A program made the position numbers and the translations under genes. DNA of 29,778 nt from Bacteriovorax sp. UBA1852 (GTDB lineage: Bacteria > Bdellovibrionota > Bacteriovoracia > Bacteriovoracales > Bacteriovoracaceae): the NCBI GenBank assembly GCA_002338505.1, contig DDIK01000151.1, positions 1 to 29,778 on the forward strand, written 5' to 3'. Below, piece after piece: positions 1 to 7,752 of this stretch; the stretch's first letter is position 1; the number at the start of each line of letters is the position of its first letter. The notes under the pieces are model-generated. The model was given only the letters and a program-made list of their open reading frames with translations. It ran no database searches and was not told the DNA's origin.

Positions 1-509
1 AGCTAACTAAGCTCTTTCCATCAAGTAAGTTTACTTCTTGGGAATCTGAAAATAAAAACCTTCTCTACGCTCTAAGTTTAGAGAACTCTATAATGATCTT
101 TCTCTTTATGGCGACTGTGTTTCTTGTTGTCATCTCAATCGCAGGTGGCCTAGCTATTTTCTACAATAGATTAAAAGTTGACTTCGCTTCTTTTTGGATT
201 CAAGGACTTTCTGTTCAAAAGATAAAAATGATGGGAATGAAGTCCATAGGCCTTATTACCTTAATTACTTTAATTCTTGGCAATATTGGTGGACTTATTT
301 TTGTTAAGCTCCTTAAGGAGTATTCTCCACAGGTCATGCCGCAGATGTTTGTTGATAGGAGCTTACCAGTTAAGTTAGAGCCTGAGATTTTTCTCTACTC
401 TTTTCTTATTCCTGCAGTGATCACTTTCATTGTTTCTTATCTTAGTAGTAAGAATTACTTTTCAAAAAAAGCTGACTTTATAAATTTAATTAGAAGTGCT
501 TCTAGATAA
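1..509 (+). CDS. LolC/LolE-type lipoprotein-releasing ABC permease, C-terminal part
   Basis: The frame is open from the first complete codon (position 3), so this is the 3' end of a gene that begins outside the window; about 168 residues are visible. The segment reads SWESENKNLLYALSLE and then a hydrophobic stretch. This is the typical LolC/LolE/FtsX junction between the large periplasmic domain and the three C-terminal membrane helices. The helices lie near visible residues 31-53, 76-98 and 128-150, with the family-like periplasmic motif FVDRSLPVKLEP between the last two. Such permeases work with the ATPase LolD to extract lipoproteins from the inner membrane, which fits the lipoproteins encoded further on. 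The last 24 bases overlap the convergent DUF808 gene. Assigning it to LolC rather than LolE is not possible from this fragment. Confidence 0.82.
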   Translation, partial: LTKLFPSSKFTSWESENKNLLYALSLENSIMIFLFMATVFLVVISIAGGLAIFYNRLKVDFASFWIQGLSVQKIKMMGMKSIGLITLITLILGNIGGLIFVKLLKEYSPQVMPQMFVDRSLPVKLEPEIFLYSFLIPAVITFIVSYLSSKNYFSKKADFINLIRSASR

Positions 510-1301
510 TCTTATAAAAAGTCCTAGGCTAAGAAATGTTACAAATCCACCCATAATGCCAAGTAATAGATCTTGTATGAGAGTGATGCTAATAATGTCC
601 AGATGAAATGTGTGAGTGAAAATTCCACCCGCCACTAAGAACATTGCTACCGTCCCGACAATACCAAGAAGTTTCATGATCTTTGGCATTGAATTTATGA
701 GCATCACGCCACTTGATTTATAACCTTTTTCAACGAGATACATTCCAAAGTCATCAATTTTAATAATGAAGGCGACTAGTCCGTAGATGATTATACTTGC
801 AATGATGCCAACGCTACTTAAGGCCAATAGTCTTTGAAAGAGACTATCTGTGATGATTGATCCATTTGCTATCATGATGATTTCAATAGATAGTATAAAG
901 TCTGTTTTGATGGCCCCAATCATTTTCTCCCTTTCTGTAAGGGTCTTTTTTTTGATGACCTTCTTGTGCTTGAAAATCTTTTCATGAACTTTATGAAAAC
1001 CTTCATAGGCCAGGTAGAGACCACCAAGAAAGAGAAGCCATTTTAGAATGGGAGGATATAGTATATTAAGGCCTATGATAATTGCTATTCCTAGTACTTT
1101 ATTTACTAGAGAGCCCGCAAATATTTTCCCAACAAGAGGTAGCTCTCTCGTTGGTTTCACTCCATGAATAACGCCAGCATTTACGGCGAGATCATCACTC
1201 ATAAGTGCGCTTGTCTTCTTCAAAGAGACCTTGGTCATAACAGCGACATCATCGAGAGTCGCTGCTATATCATCGAGAAGAATAAGTAGGTTAGAGGCCA
1301 A
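486..1301 (-). CDS. DUF808 (YedI-like) inner-membrane protein
   Basis: The 271-residue polytopic membrane protein opens with NLLILLDDIAATLDDVAVM, then VSLKKTSALMSDDLAVNAG, which matches the conserved start of the DUF808/YedI family closely. Several hydrophobic segments follow (roughly residues 60-105, 130-150, 160-185, 200-225, 235-265). Molecular function is unknown for the family. The start is a TTG codon: the conserved family N-terminus begins there, and an AAGG lies about 7 bases upstream. The gene starts 2 bp after the tex stop, so the two genes are probably cotranscribed. Its 3' end overlaps the convergent permease gene by 24 bp, so the two coding ends share sequence on opposite strands. 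Confidence 0.88.
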   Translation of the reverse strand: MASNLLILLDDIAATLDDVAVMTKVSLKKTSALMSDDLAVNAGVIHGVKPTRELPLVGKIFAGSLVNKVLGIAIIIGLNILYPPILKWLLFLGGLYLAYEGFHKVHEKIFKHKKVIKKKTLTEREKMIGAIKTDFILSIEIIMIANGSIITDSLFQRLLALSSVGIIASIIIYGLVAFIIKIDDFGMYLVEKGYKSSGVMLINSMPKIMKLLGIVGTVAMFLVAGGIFTHTFHLDIISITLIQDLLLGIMGGFVTFLSLGLFIRLSRSTSN

Positions 1302-1303
1302 TA

Positions 1304-3601
1304 TTAAACCTTAAAGCCTTTAAGGGCCTTGGCAAAAGGATTATTCGACTTTGGCGCCTGTTGCTTAAAGTTATTCTTCTTAGGTTTATCTCCATCATAA
1401 CCCTTTGAGACTTGCCTATGATCTTCACCTGATTTTCGAGTCAGTGAAATTCTCTTTCTCTCAATGTCGACTTCGAGAACTTTTACACTGACGACTTCTC
1501 CAACCTTGAGAACCTCTAGTGGATTATCAACAAATTTATCTGCAATTTGTGAAATATGAAGAAGACCGCTTTCTTTGATCCCAATATCAACAAAGGCACC
1601 AAATTGAGTGATATTCTTAATGATTCCTGGATACCATTCACCTGTTTTAAGATCCTTAATATCTTTCACATCTTTTCTAAATTCAGTTGATTTGAATTCT
1701 GTTCTTGGATCTTGTGAGGGAGCAGTTAGGGACTTGTAAATATCTTCTATAGTCATCTGTCCAATTTCTGAAACGAGTTCTTTGTCACTCTTAATTTGAG
1801 AGGCGAGGTCTTTATTGCTTACGAGATCTTTTAGATCTTTCTTATGCTTATTGGCCCAACCTTCAAGTATTTCATATCTCTCAGGGTGAATAAATGTAGC
1901 ATCAAGTGGATTCTTTCCATTATATATTCTAAGAAATCCAGCAGACTGTTCAAAGACTTTATTTGTTAAACGTGAAACTTTCAAGAGTTCTTCACGTGAG
2001 TTAAATAGGCCATTCTTATCTCTATGCTTAACAATATTTCCTGCTACAGATGGCCCAATCCCTGAAACAAATGATAGGAGAGGAGCACTAGCTGTATTGA
2101 TATCGACTCCGACATAGTTAACACAGGATTCAACAACGCCATCAAGGGATCTCTTTAGTTTTACTTGATTAACATCGTGTTGATATTGTCCTACTCCAAT
2201 AGACTTAGGATCAATTTTAACAAGCTCTGCTAGTGGATCTTGAAAACGTCTGGCGATGCTGATTGCTCCTCTTACTGTTGCGTCTTTGTCTGGAAATTCT
2301 TTAATTGCAATTTCAGAGGCAGAGTAAATACTTGCTCCGTCTTCAGATATCATTGTCGCCTTAACTTTTGAGTCACGAACTTCTGGTACCATCTCTTCTA
2401 CAAATTGTAATGTTTCGCGGCCAAATGTTCCATTTCCAATAGCGATGTATTCAACTTTAAATTTTTCAATCATAGCACTTAATATCTGAGCGGATTGATC
2501 TTTAAAGTTCTTTGGTGGGTGAGGGTAGATGACAGTATCGATAACAAGCTGGCCGCTATCGTCGACGACAACGATTTTACAACCAGAAACTACACCCGGG
2601 TCAATTCCAAGAACTGTCTTTGAACCTAAGTAGGGCTGAAGAAGTAAATTCTTTAGGTTTGTCTTAAATACATCAATAGCGCTTACATCAGAGTCTTTCT
2701 TTAATTCTGTTTTAATTTCTAAATCAAGTGAGCTATGGATGTAATTCTTGTATGCCTTCTTTGCACAGTCTTGTAAGACTTTTTTAAGAGTAAGTCCATC
2801 CTCACTAAAGTGCTTTGCTTCAATATTGTGTAGAGCGATTTCTTCATCAAAGATGATGTCTACTTTTAAGACCTTTGCACTTAGTCCTCTCTTAATAGCA
2901 AGAAATCTATGGGCAACCTTTGGATTCTTTAATTCACTAACTTTTTGTTCGAATTCAAAATAGTCTTTAAACTTTTCATAATTCTTGATGGTTTCAGCAT
3001 CTTTTTTCTTTGTACTCTTTATCGTTGCTTCATTCCAATATAGTGTTCTAAGTTCTTCTTTGACTTCTGTATCGTGAGCAAAGTTTTCAATAATAATATC
3101 ACAAGCACCTTTGATAACATCGTCAAAGGATTCAACTTTTAAATCTTTATTGATAAAGCTCATGGCCTTCTTAGCAATTTCTTCCATAGGCTCTTTTGTT
3201 TCAAGCATAAGTAGAGAAAAAGGCTCGAGCCCTTTCTCTTTTGCTGCCATTCCCTTGGTCTTTCTCTTAGACTTATATGGAGCGTAGAGATCTTCAAGTT
3301 GATTGATTGTTGTACAGGCCTTAATTTTCTTTTCGAGCTCAGGAGTGAGCTTCTCTAGCTTCTTGATTGCTTCAAGGATATATTCACGTCTTTTTTCTCT
3401 TTCAAGGTATTCGTCGTATTTCTCACTGATCAGTCTAATCTGTGTCTCATCAAGTCCACCGGTCTTTTCTTTTCTATATCTTGTGATAAATGGAACCGTA
3501 CAGTCTTCTTGGTAGAGCATGACTAAGACACTAAGAATTTGTCTTTGTGGTATCTCTGTTTGTTGATGACAATATATTGCTGCACTTTGATCTATTTCCA
3601 T
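1304..3601 (-). CDS. tex: Tex-family RNA-binding transcription accessory protein
   Basis: The 765-residue protein has the full Tex architecture. An N-terminal helical region carries the YAPYKSKRKTKG motif (about 106-117). A YqgF/RNase H-like domain starts near residue 328 with LGIDPGVVSG. Helix-hairpin-helix repeats follow around 500-560, including the FVSGIGPSVAGNIVKHRDKNG segment. An S1 RNA-binding domain lies near 655-727 (GIIKNITQFGAFVDIG, ESGLLHISQI). A basic tail after S1 is rich in Lys, Asn and Gln. Tex is a cytoplasmic nucleic-acid-binding protein implicated in transcription and expression of some virulence or toxin genes in other bacteria. The ATG start has GGAGAG about 8 bases upstream and follows a good promoter at 3652-3680. 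The DUF808 gene follows directly. Confidence 0.96.
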   Translation of the reverse strand: MEIDQSAAIYCHQQTEIPQRQILSVLVMLYQEDCTVPFITRYRKEKTGGLDETQIRLISEKYDEYLEREKRREYILEAIKKLEKLTPELEKKIKACTTINQLEDLYAPYKSKRKTKGMAAKEKGLEPFSLLMLETKEPMEEIAKKAMSFINKDLKVESFDDVIKGACDIIIENFAHDTEVKEELRTLYWNEATIKSTKKKDAETIKNYEKFKDYFEFEQKVSELKNPKVAHRFLAIKRGLSAKVLKVDIIFDEEIALHNIEAKHFSEDGLTLKKVLQDCAKKAYKNYIHSSLDLEIKTELKKDSDVSAIDVFKTNLKNLLLQPYLGSKTVLGIDPGVVSGCKIVVVDDSGQLVIDTVIYPHPPKNFKDQSAQILSAMIEKFKVEYIAIGNGTFGRETLQFVEEMVPEVRDSKVKATMISEDGASIYSASEIAIKEFPDKDATVRGAISIARRFQDPLAELVKIDPKSIGVGQYQHDVNQVKLKRSLDGVVESCVNYVGVDINTASAPLLSFVSGIGPSVAGNIVKHRDKNGLFNSREELLKVSRLTNKVFEQSAGFLRIYNGKNPLDATFIHPERYEILEGWANKHKKDLKDLVSNKDLASQIKSDKELVSEIGQMTIEDIYKSLTAPSQDPRTEFKSTEFRKDVKDIKDLKTGEWYPGIIKNITQFGAFVDIGIKESGLLHISQIADKFVDNPLEVLKVGEVVSVKVLEVDIERKRISLTRKSGEDHRQVSKGYDGDKPKKNNFKQQAPKSNNPFAKALKGFKV

Positions 3602-3626
3602 TAATTTCTCTCCGTAAAATTATGTG

Positions 3627-3653
3627 TTGTGTTTTAAAAAGATGGCTTATAAT
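3627..3653 (+). promoter_or_regulatory. Candidate promoter for the FAD oxidoreductase gene
   Basis: A perfect TATAAT (3648-3653) is preceded by TTGTGT (3627-3632) at a short 15-base spacing. Transcription would start near 3660 and leave a leader of about 38 nt before the ATG at 3698. The -10 overlaps the -10 of the opposing tex promoter by two bases. Confidence 0.5.
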
Positions 3654-3680
3654 AATAGAAATTGCCTGTTTGAATGGCAA
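3652..3680 (-). promoter_or_regulatory. Candidate sigma-70 promoter of tex
   Basis: Reading the minus strand, TTGCCA (3680-3675) and TATTAT (3657-3652) are separated by 17 bases, close to the -35/-10 consensus with ideal spacing. The predicted start near 3645 gives a leader of about 44 nt before tex. Confidence 0.62.
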
Positions 3681-3681
3681 T
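3661..3681. repeat. 6-bp inverted repeat in the tex / oxidoreductase promoter region
   Basis: ATTGCC (3661-3666) and GGCAAT (3676-3681) form an inverted repeat around a 9-base centre. It covers the tex -35 element and sits at the extreme 5' end of the predicted opposing transcript. It could be an operator or a 5' protective hairpin. The sequence does not distinguish these. Confidence 0.45.
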
Positions 3682-3697
3682 AGATTTAAGGCCTTTT

Positions 3698-4714
3698 ATG
3701 CAAAATTATGATGTGATTATTGTTGGAGATGGAATTGGCGCACGTGTCCTTCTCCATGAGATGGCAAAAAGTCAGTTTTTTTTAGATAAATCAATTTTAC
3801 AGATTCATAATCCAACAAATTTTCCATTATGTTCTTTCAATACCACCTCAGTTGTGTCAGGTGGTATTCACAAAAAAGGTCTAAGTCCTCTTGGAGATTT
3901 ACTCGTTGATTCTTATGATTCTTTTGTTTCTTTTTGGGAGAAACACCCTCATATTGCTGATAGGTCTAAACAATTTTACATATTTGATGAAAATCAAGAG
4001 CAAAAGAAAAAAGAACAATTTCTCACTCGTTATGGTGATGATTTTGCAAGCTTCTACGGCGCTCAAGCAATCGATAAAGAATGTTATATTGTCTATCCAG
4101 AAAAGCTCATGGACTGCTTAAAAGAAAATTACTCAAAACTTGATATTACTAGCCTTGAGCAGTCCGTGACAAATTTAAGTTCTCATACAGTTCATACTGA
4201 TTCTACTAGTTTCAAGAGCAGTTCTATTATACTTTGCACTGGTGCATATACGAGTTTCTTAAATCACGACTTAGAGCTTAGCCGGCCAGGAAAGTCGGTT
4301 TCTGGAAGCTATCTCTTATTTGAAGACGTTGATCTCAGTGATAGCTTTGTTCTTTCTTTGGGGCATTATAATATTATATACCGCAAATCTTCAAAGCAGC
4401 TTCTCTTTGGTGGCACAAGTTATGAGGGCCATATTCATTATAATAATCAACGAGACATTAGGTCTAATTTTGAAAAAGTATTGAGTTTTGCTGATCTTGA
4501 AAGAGAGTTAGAAAGAGATCTTGATATTTCAAAGGCTAAAGTTTTAACAGGACTGAGACACAAGTGCTCAAAGCGCTTACCAGTATCTAAAGAGGTGAGT
4601 GATGGCGTCTTTCTCTTTTCAGGCTTTTACAAAAACGGCTTCACTTTCCCATTTGAGCTTGCAAATTCTCTTTGTGATGATATTGAGCTTAGATTGAACA
4701 GGCCCCATTCGTAG
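3698..4714 (+). CDS. FAD-dependent oxidoreductase, DAO family
   Basis: The protein is about 338 residues. MQNYDVIIVGDGIGARVL gives a Rossmann beta-alpha-beta motif (GxGxxG) at the extreme N-terminus. The later strand SIILCTGAYTS matches the second FAD contact of D-amino-acid-oxidase-like enzymes, and the C-terminal SGFYKNGFTFPFELANSL resembles the closing FAD motif. The substrate cannot be inferred. No signal peptide or membrane helix is visible, so it is probably cytoplasmic. I place the start at 3698 because AAGG lies 6 bases upstream and the Rossmann strand follows at once. An in-frame ATG at 3674 has no ribosome binding site and lies inside the leader inverted repeat. The 3' end overlaps the convergent Kazal gene by 26 bp. 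Confidence 0.8.
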   Translation: MQNYDVIIVGDGIGARVLLHEMAKSQFFLDKSILQIHNPTNFPLCSFNTTSVVSGGIHKKGLSPLGDLLVDSYDSFVSFWEKHPHIADRSKQFYIFDENQEQKKKEQFLTRYGDDFASFYGAQAIDKECYIVYPEKLMDCLKENYSKLDITSLEQSVTNLSSHTVHTDSTSFKSSSIILCTGAYTSFLNHDLELSRPGKSVSGSYLLFEDVDLSDSFVLSLGHYNIIYRKSSKQLLFGGTSYEGHIHYNNQRDIRSNFEKVLSFADLERELERDLDISKAKVLTGLRHKCSKRLPVSKEVSDGVFLFSGFYKNGFTFPFELANSLCDDIELRLNRPHS

Positions 4715-4931
4715 TGTCTTTAACGCCCTCGCACTCAGCTTCGCACTTATTCCCGTAAGTCATGCCGTCTGGACCACAGACGGGCTCATACATTTTTATA
4801 CACATGCAGCTCTTGTCTTTTTTTTCAGGTCCATTAGTGTCTGAAATATTTGTGCTGCATCCTAGTAGGAATAATGCCATGATTAGATAACTTATGTTTT
4901 TATTTTCCAGCACTTTTGAGATCCTCTTCAT
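4689..4931 (-). CDS. Small lipoprotein with a Kazal-type serine protease inhibitor domain
   Basis: The product is 80 residues. A short signal peptide ends in the lipobox LLGC (Cys25), so the mature protein should be lipid-anchored. A 15-residue linker precedes a single Kazal domain with six cysteines at 42, 44, 52, 63, 67 and 78. The spacing C-x7-C-x10-C-x3-C and the core VCGPDGMTYGNKC are classic. By family numbering the P1 site is two residues after the second cysteine, here Lys46, which would favour trypsin-like targets. The start at 4931 has GGAAAG upstream and lies 32 bp inside the end of the 950-residue lipoprotein gene, so translation is probably coupled. A longer frame from 5024 would bury the signal peptide. 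Known Kazal domains inhibit S1 and S8 proteases. The true target here is unknown. Confidence 0.85.
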   Translation of the reverse strand: MKRISKVLENKNISYLIMALFLLGCSTNISDTNGPEKKDKSCMCIKMYEPVCGPDGMTYGNKCEAECEGVKDTTNGACSI

Positions 4932-7752
4932 ATCTATCTTTCCATGGACTTGCAAAGAGTTTAAACTCAGTTTCTCCAGGGAGCTCTCCGTAGTATTTGT
5001 CAGCACTACTCGCGAGTGGTGCAAATTTTATTATTGTTCCAGGCAACCCAGCATCAAATACCTTATATACATTATGGTTAAATTTCTCCTGGAACTCTTT
5101 GTATGACCTTGTTAGGTATTCACTCGCCACAACTGACTTCTTAATATCTTTGATCATTACCTTTTCGCCGTTTTCTTGTAGAAATCTTACGAAGTTTGTC
5201 ATGTTCTTATCGCCCCTTATGAGGAGTGTGTAAGGGTTTTCAGCAAGACTTTGTGGATCTCTAAGAACTGAATAAAATTGATGTCCCTCTCCTATGAAGA
5301 ACCAGGATTCGCTAACTTCTCTAACAGTTGGTTTATCTTCACATACTCTAATTCTCTTAGGACTCGCATAAGGTTCATAGACTACAGAAGGTCCACGTAG
5401 AGTTGAAAATGATGACTTATCAGTATTTTCAAATTTAAATGTACGTTTAAACTTTATAGTTCCATCTACCACGAAGCATCGCCTAGATAATGCTTTAAAT
5501 TTTAACGTGAGACTATCAAATTGAATATCATTATTGGTGCCTGAGCTCGCTCTGTTGGATTTACCAGTTTGTGTATCTCGGCCATACATTTTAGAGATAT
5601 CAAAGCCGTAATCAGCCCCAGCAGAAAAGATTAAAGGTAGGTCTATCTTCATTCCAACCTTTCCACCCACACTGGTTCTTCTTGAGGTACTAATCCTATT
5701 TGATTCTCCATGGAAGTTATCTCTTCCAGCACTTGTATATAGGCGAACGGACTTTGAGCTCAAAAGAGATGGCTTACTTTTGATTTCTGCGATATGGTCA
5801 AAAGAGCTTATATTCATAAATATCTCTGGTGATTCTTGACATTTATTAAAGTTATATTGGTTCTCTTCGCTAATTAGTAGGTTACAAAGGCTTTTCATAG
5901 TCTCTAGAGAATACTTATCTTCCATAAGTTCTTTCAATTTGTTTTTTGATACTTTTTGCTTAGTTATCTTAGTGAAATCTTCAAGAGATATTTCCTTATA
6001 GTTTTTACCAAAGTTTTTCTTTGCCTTCTCTGTAAACTTCTTTTCTGGGTTAATAGTGTCCTTATTAATCCATTCTTTAATCATTGGTGACGTAGCATAT
6101 TTATTATTTCTTGTTTCAGCGTATGCGAACATACTATTCAGTGTGTCTTCAAACGATCTCGCTTCTAAGCTTTTTCTCTTGTGCGTGTGCTCGTCTACAG
6201 AAATTTGTTCTTTAACATAAGATCTAAAGCTTTTATTTGAGGCGTGAAACATTCCAACCGTAGTAGATGGTAATGGGGCATTTGGTGAGTCATTATCTAA
6301 ATGTTCAAGCCTTATCACTGCAAACATTCTCGTATGAATAAACGGCAAATCATTGAACTTTATATCAAAGTCAAGATCTTCTCTTAGTTTCTCATCCTCT
6401 ATAAATACTTCTTTACTCGTTGATGATACTATCTGGTAGTCACCGTTTATAAGGCCTTTATGGTCTAGTTTTATCTGTCCCTTTTTCGGCGCGAGCAGTA
6501 GAACTTTTAACCTAAAATTACCTTCGTAAATGGGCTCCGTCTTTTTGATGACATGAATAAAGTTACCGTAGTCAATTTTTGGCTGCATGCTTATAAAATA
6601 TCTCTTCTTAATAGTGAGATCAAGATTCTTATTAACGTAATATTGTTCATGACCGTGAAATTCAAAATCAGCTTCTTGGACAAATATTCTCGCTCTCTCG
6701 TCTACTTGGTCAGTTGGGCATGGACCAGATATTGTGTCGTGTACAAAACTCCAGCCTGAATTTGTCCATGGATATAAGCATAGTTTTCTTGTTCTCGATG
6801 CCCCTTCTAGTTTTTTTGATTTTGTTTTAACTGTAAATGTGTATGGTATTCTTCTTGTGTTTCTATATCTTGCATAGTCGATAATAAAGCTGATGGATAA
6901 ACAAGAGCCAATTAGTTTAATGTTCTTCGCCACACGCTTGTATTTTTTCTTGCCAAGTTTCTTAAGTTCAGCTTCCTCGTCCTCTGTATATATCCTTGAG
7001 AGTTCAACGTCCACACTCTCGTTTCTAAGTTTTTGTTCATTCTGTTTATTAATCAGGCATGTATTAAAGTCGACAACTTTGTCTATGATCAGATTGTCAT
7101 TTCTCGGATCGATATTTCCATAGTTTTTTGGAGTAGCCTTAATTTTATTCATTTCAATGAGTCCTTCACTTGCTGCGAACTCTGCTTCTCCACTTTTCTG
7201 GTCTCTTATAAAACCAAGCCCTGTTCGGTCCACAAAGTTATCTTTTGCAAATGGCTCAATTGTATACTTGATAGTTAGTGGATTATTCTCATTGAATTTA
7301 CTCTCAATCTCAATTGAGAACTGTTCTTTTTGTCTCTTTGCTTTATAGTTAAGTTCAATATTTTCTTGCCATCTAATACAACCCTTTGAATTTGATCTTT
7401 TTACATCTCTTTTTCCACTAGAGTTTGTTACGATAAACATAACGCCATCAAGACTTCTATCAACAGATAGATCCATGCACATTTCTAGAGTGTAGTTTCT
7501 TCCAACAGGGTCAATTGAATCGTTCTTTTGAAAAATATTATCCTTATTAAGTAATTTAAAACTAGTATATCTTAGAGGGTTGCTACTCATTGTCTCATTA
7601 CTAGAGTTCTTCGCTTCTTGTGATTCGATCTCGCTAATTGACTCTTCAAAAGTGTCCTTTTGAAGTTCATCATCAACGGCCGCTGAACAACCGATTAATG
7701 TCGCTAGTAAAGATGAAGTAATGAGAATGTTTTTCATCTTAGATAAAATCAT
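4900..7752 (-). CDS. Large lipoprotein of unknown family (950 residues)
   Basis: I do not recognise this family. The N-terminus is a lipoprotein signal peptide with lipobox TLIGC (Cys22), followed by an acidic, Ser/Asn-rich linker to about residue 58. Residues 60-520 are rich in beta-type patterning with scattered cysteines (92, 125, 232, 284, 325, 345). Residues 525-640 are helical and Lys/Glu-rich. Residues 665-770 contain a Ser/Gly/Arg-rich stretch and alternating hydrophobics. The C-terminal 150 residues look globular. AAGGAAG five bases before the ATG at 7752 fixes the start, which overlaps the upstream beta-barrel gene by 14 bp. The 3' end overlaps the Kazal gene. Coupling to both neighbours suggests a cell-envelope complex. 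Surface exposure is an inference. Confidence 0.8.
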   Translation of the reverse strand: MILSKMKNILITSSLLATLIGCSAAVDDELQKDTFEESISEIESQEAKNSSNETMSSNPLRYTSFKLLNKDNIFQKNDSIDPVGRNYTLEMCMDLSVDRSLDGVMFIVTNSSGKRDVKRSNSKGCIRWQENIELNYKAKRQKEQFSIEIESKFNENNPLTIKYTIEPFAKDNFVDRTGLGFIRDQKSGEAEFAASEGLIEMNKIKATPKNYGNIDPRNDNLIIDKVVDFNTCLINKQNEQKLRNESVDVELSRIYTEDEEAELKKLGKKKYKRVAKNIKLIGSCLSISFIIDYARYRNTRRIPYTFTVKTKSKKLEGASRTRKLCLYPWTNSGWSFVHDTISGPCPTDQVDERARIFVQEADFEFHGHEQYYVNKNLDLTIKKRYFISMQPKIDYGNFIHVIKKTEPIYEGNFRLKVLLLAPKKGQIKLDHKGLINGDYQIVSSTSKEVFIEDEKLREDLDFDIKFNDLPFIHTRMFAVIRLEHLDNDSPNAPLPSTTVGMFHASNKSFRSYVKEQISVDEHTHKRKSLEARSFEDTLNSMFAYAETRNNKYATSPMIKEWINKDTINPEKKFTEKAKKNFGKNYKEISLEDFTKITKQKVSKNKLKELMEDKYSLETMKSLCNLLISEENQYNFNKCQESPEIFMNISSFDHIAEIKSKPSLLSSKSVRLYTSAGRDNFHGESNRISTSRRTSVGGKVGMKIDLPLIFSAGADYGFDISKMYGRDTQTGKSNRASSGTNNDIQFDSLTLKFKALSRRCFVVDGTIKFKRTFKFENTDKSSFSTLRGPSVVYEPYASPKRIRVCEDKPTVREVSESWFFIGEGHQFYSVLRDPQSLAENPYTLLIRGDKNMTNFVRFLQENGEKVMIKDIKKSVVASEYLTRSYKEFQEKFNHNVYKVFDAGLPGTIIKFAPLASSADKYYGELPGETEFKLFASPWKDRYEEDLKSAGK

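Noticed and set aside
4932..5024. Longer N-terminus for the Kazal lipoprotein, starting at 5024
   Set aside because: It would place 31 residues before the signal peptide. The internal ATG at 4931 has a ribosome binding site and starts the signal peptide directly.
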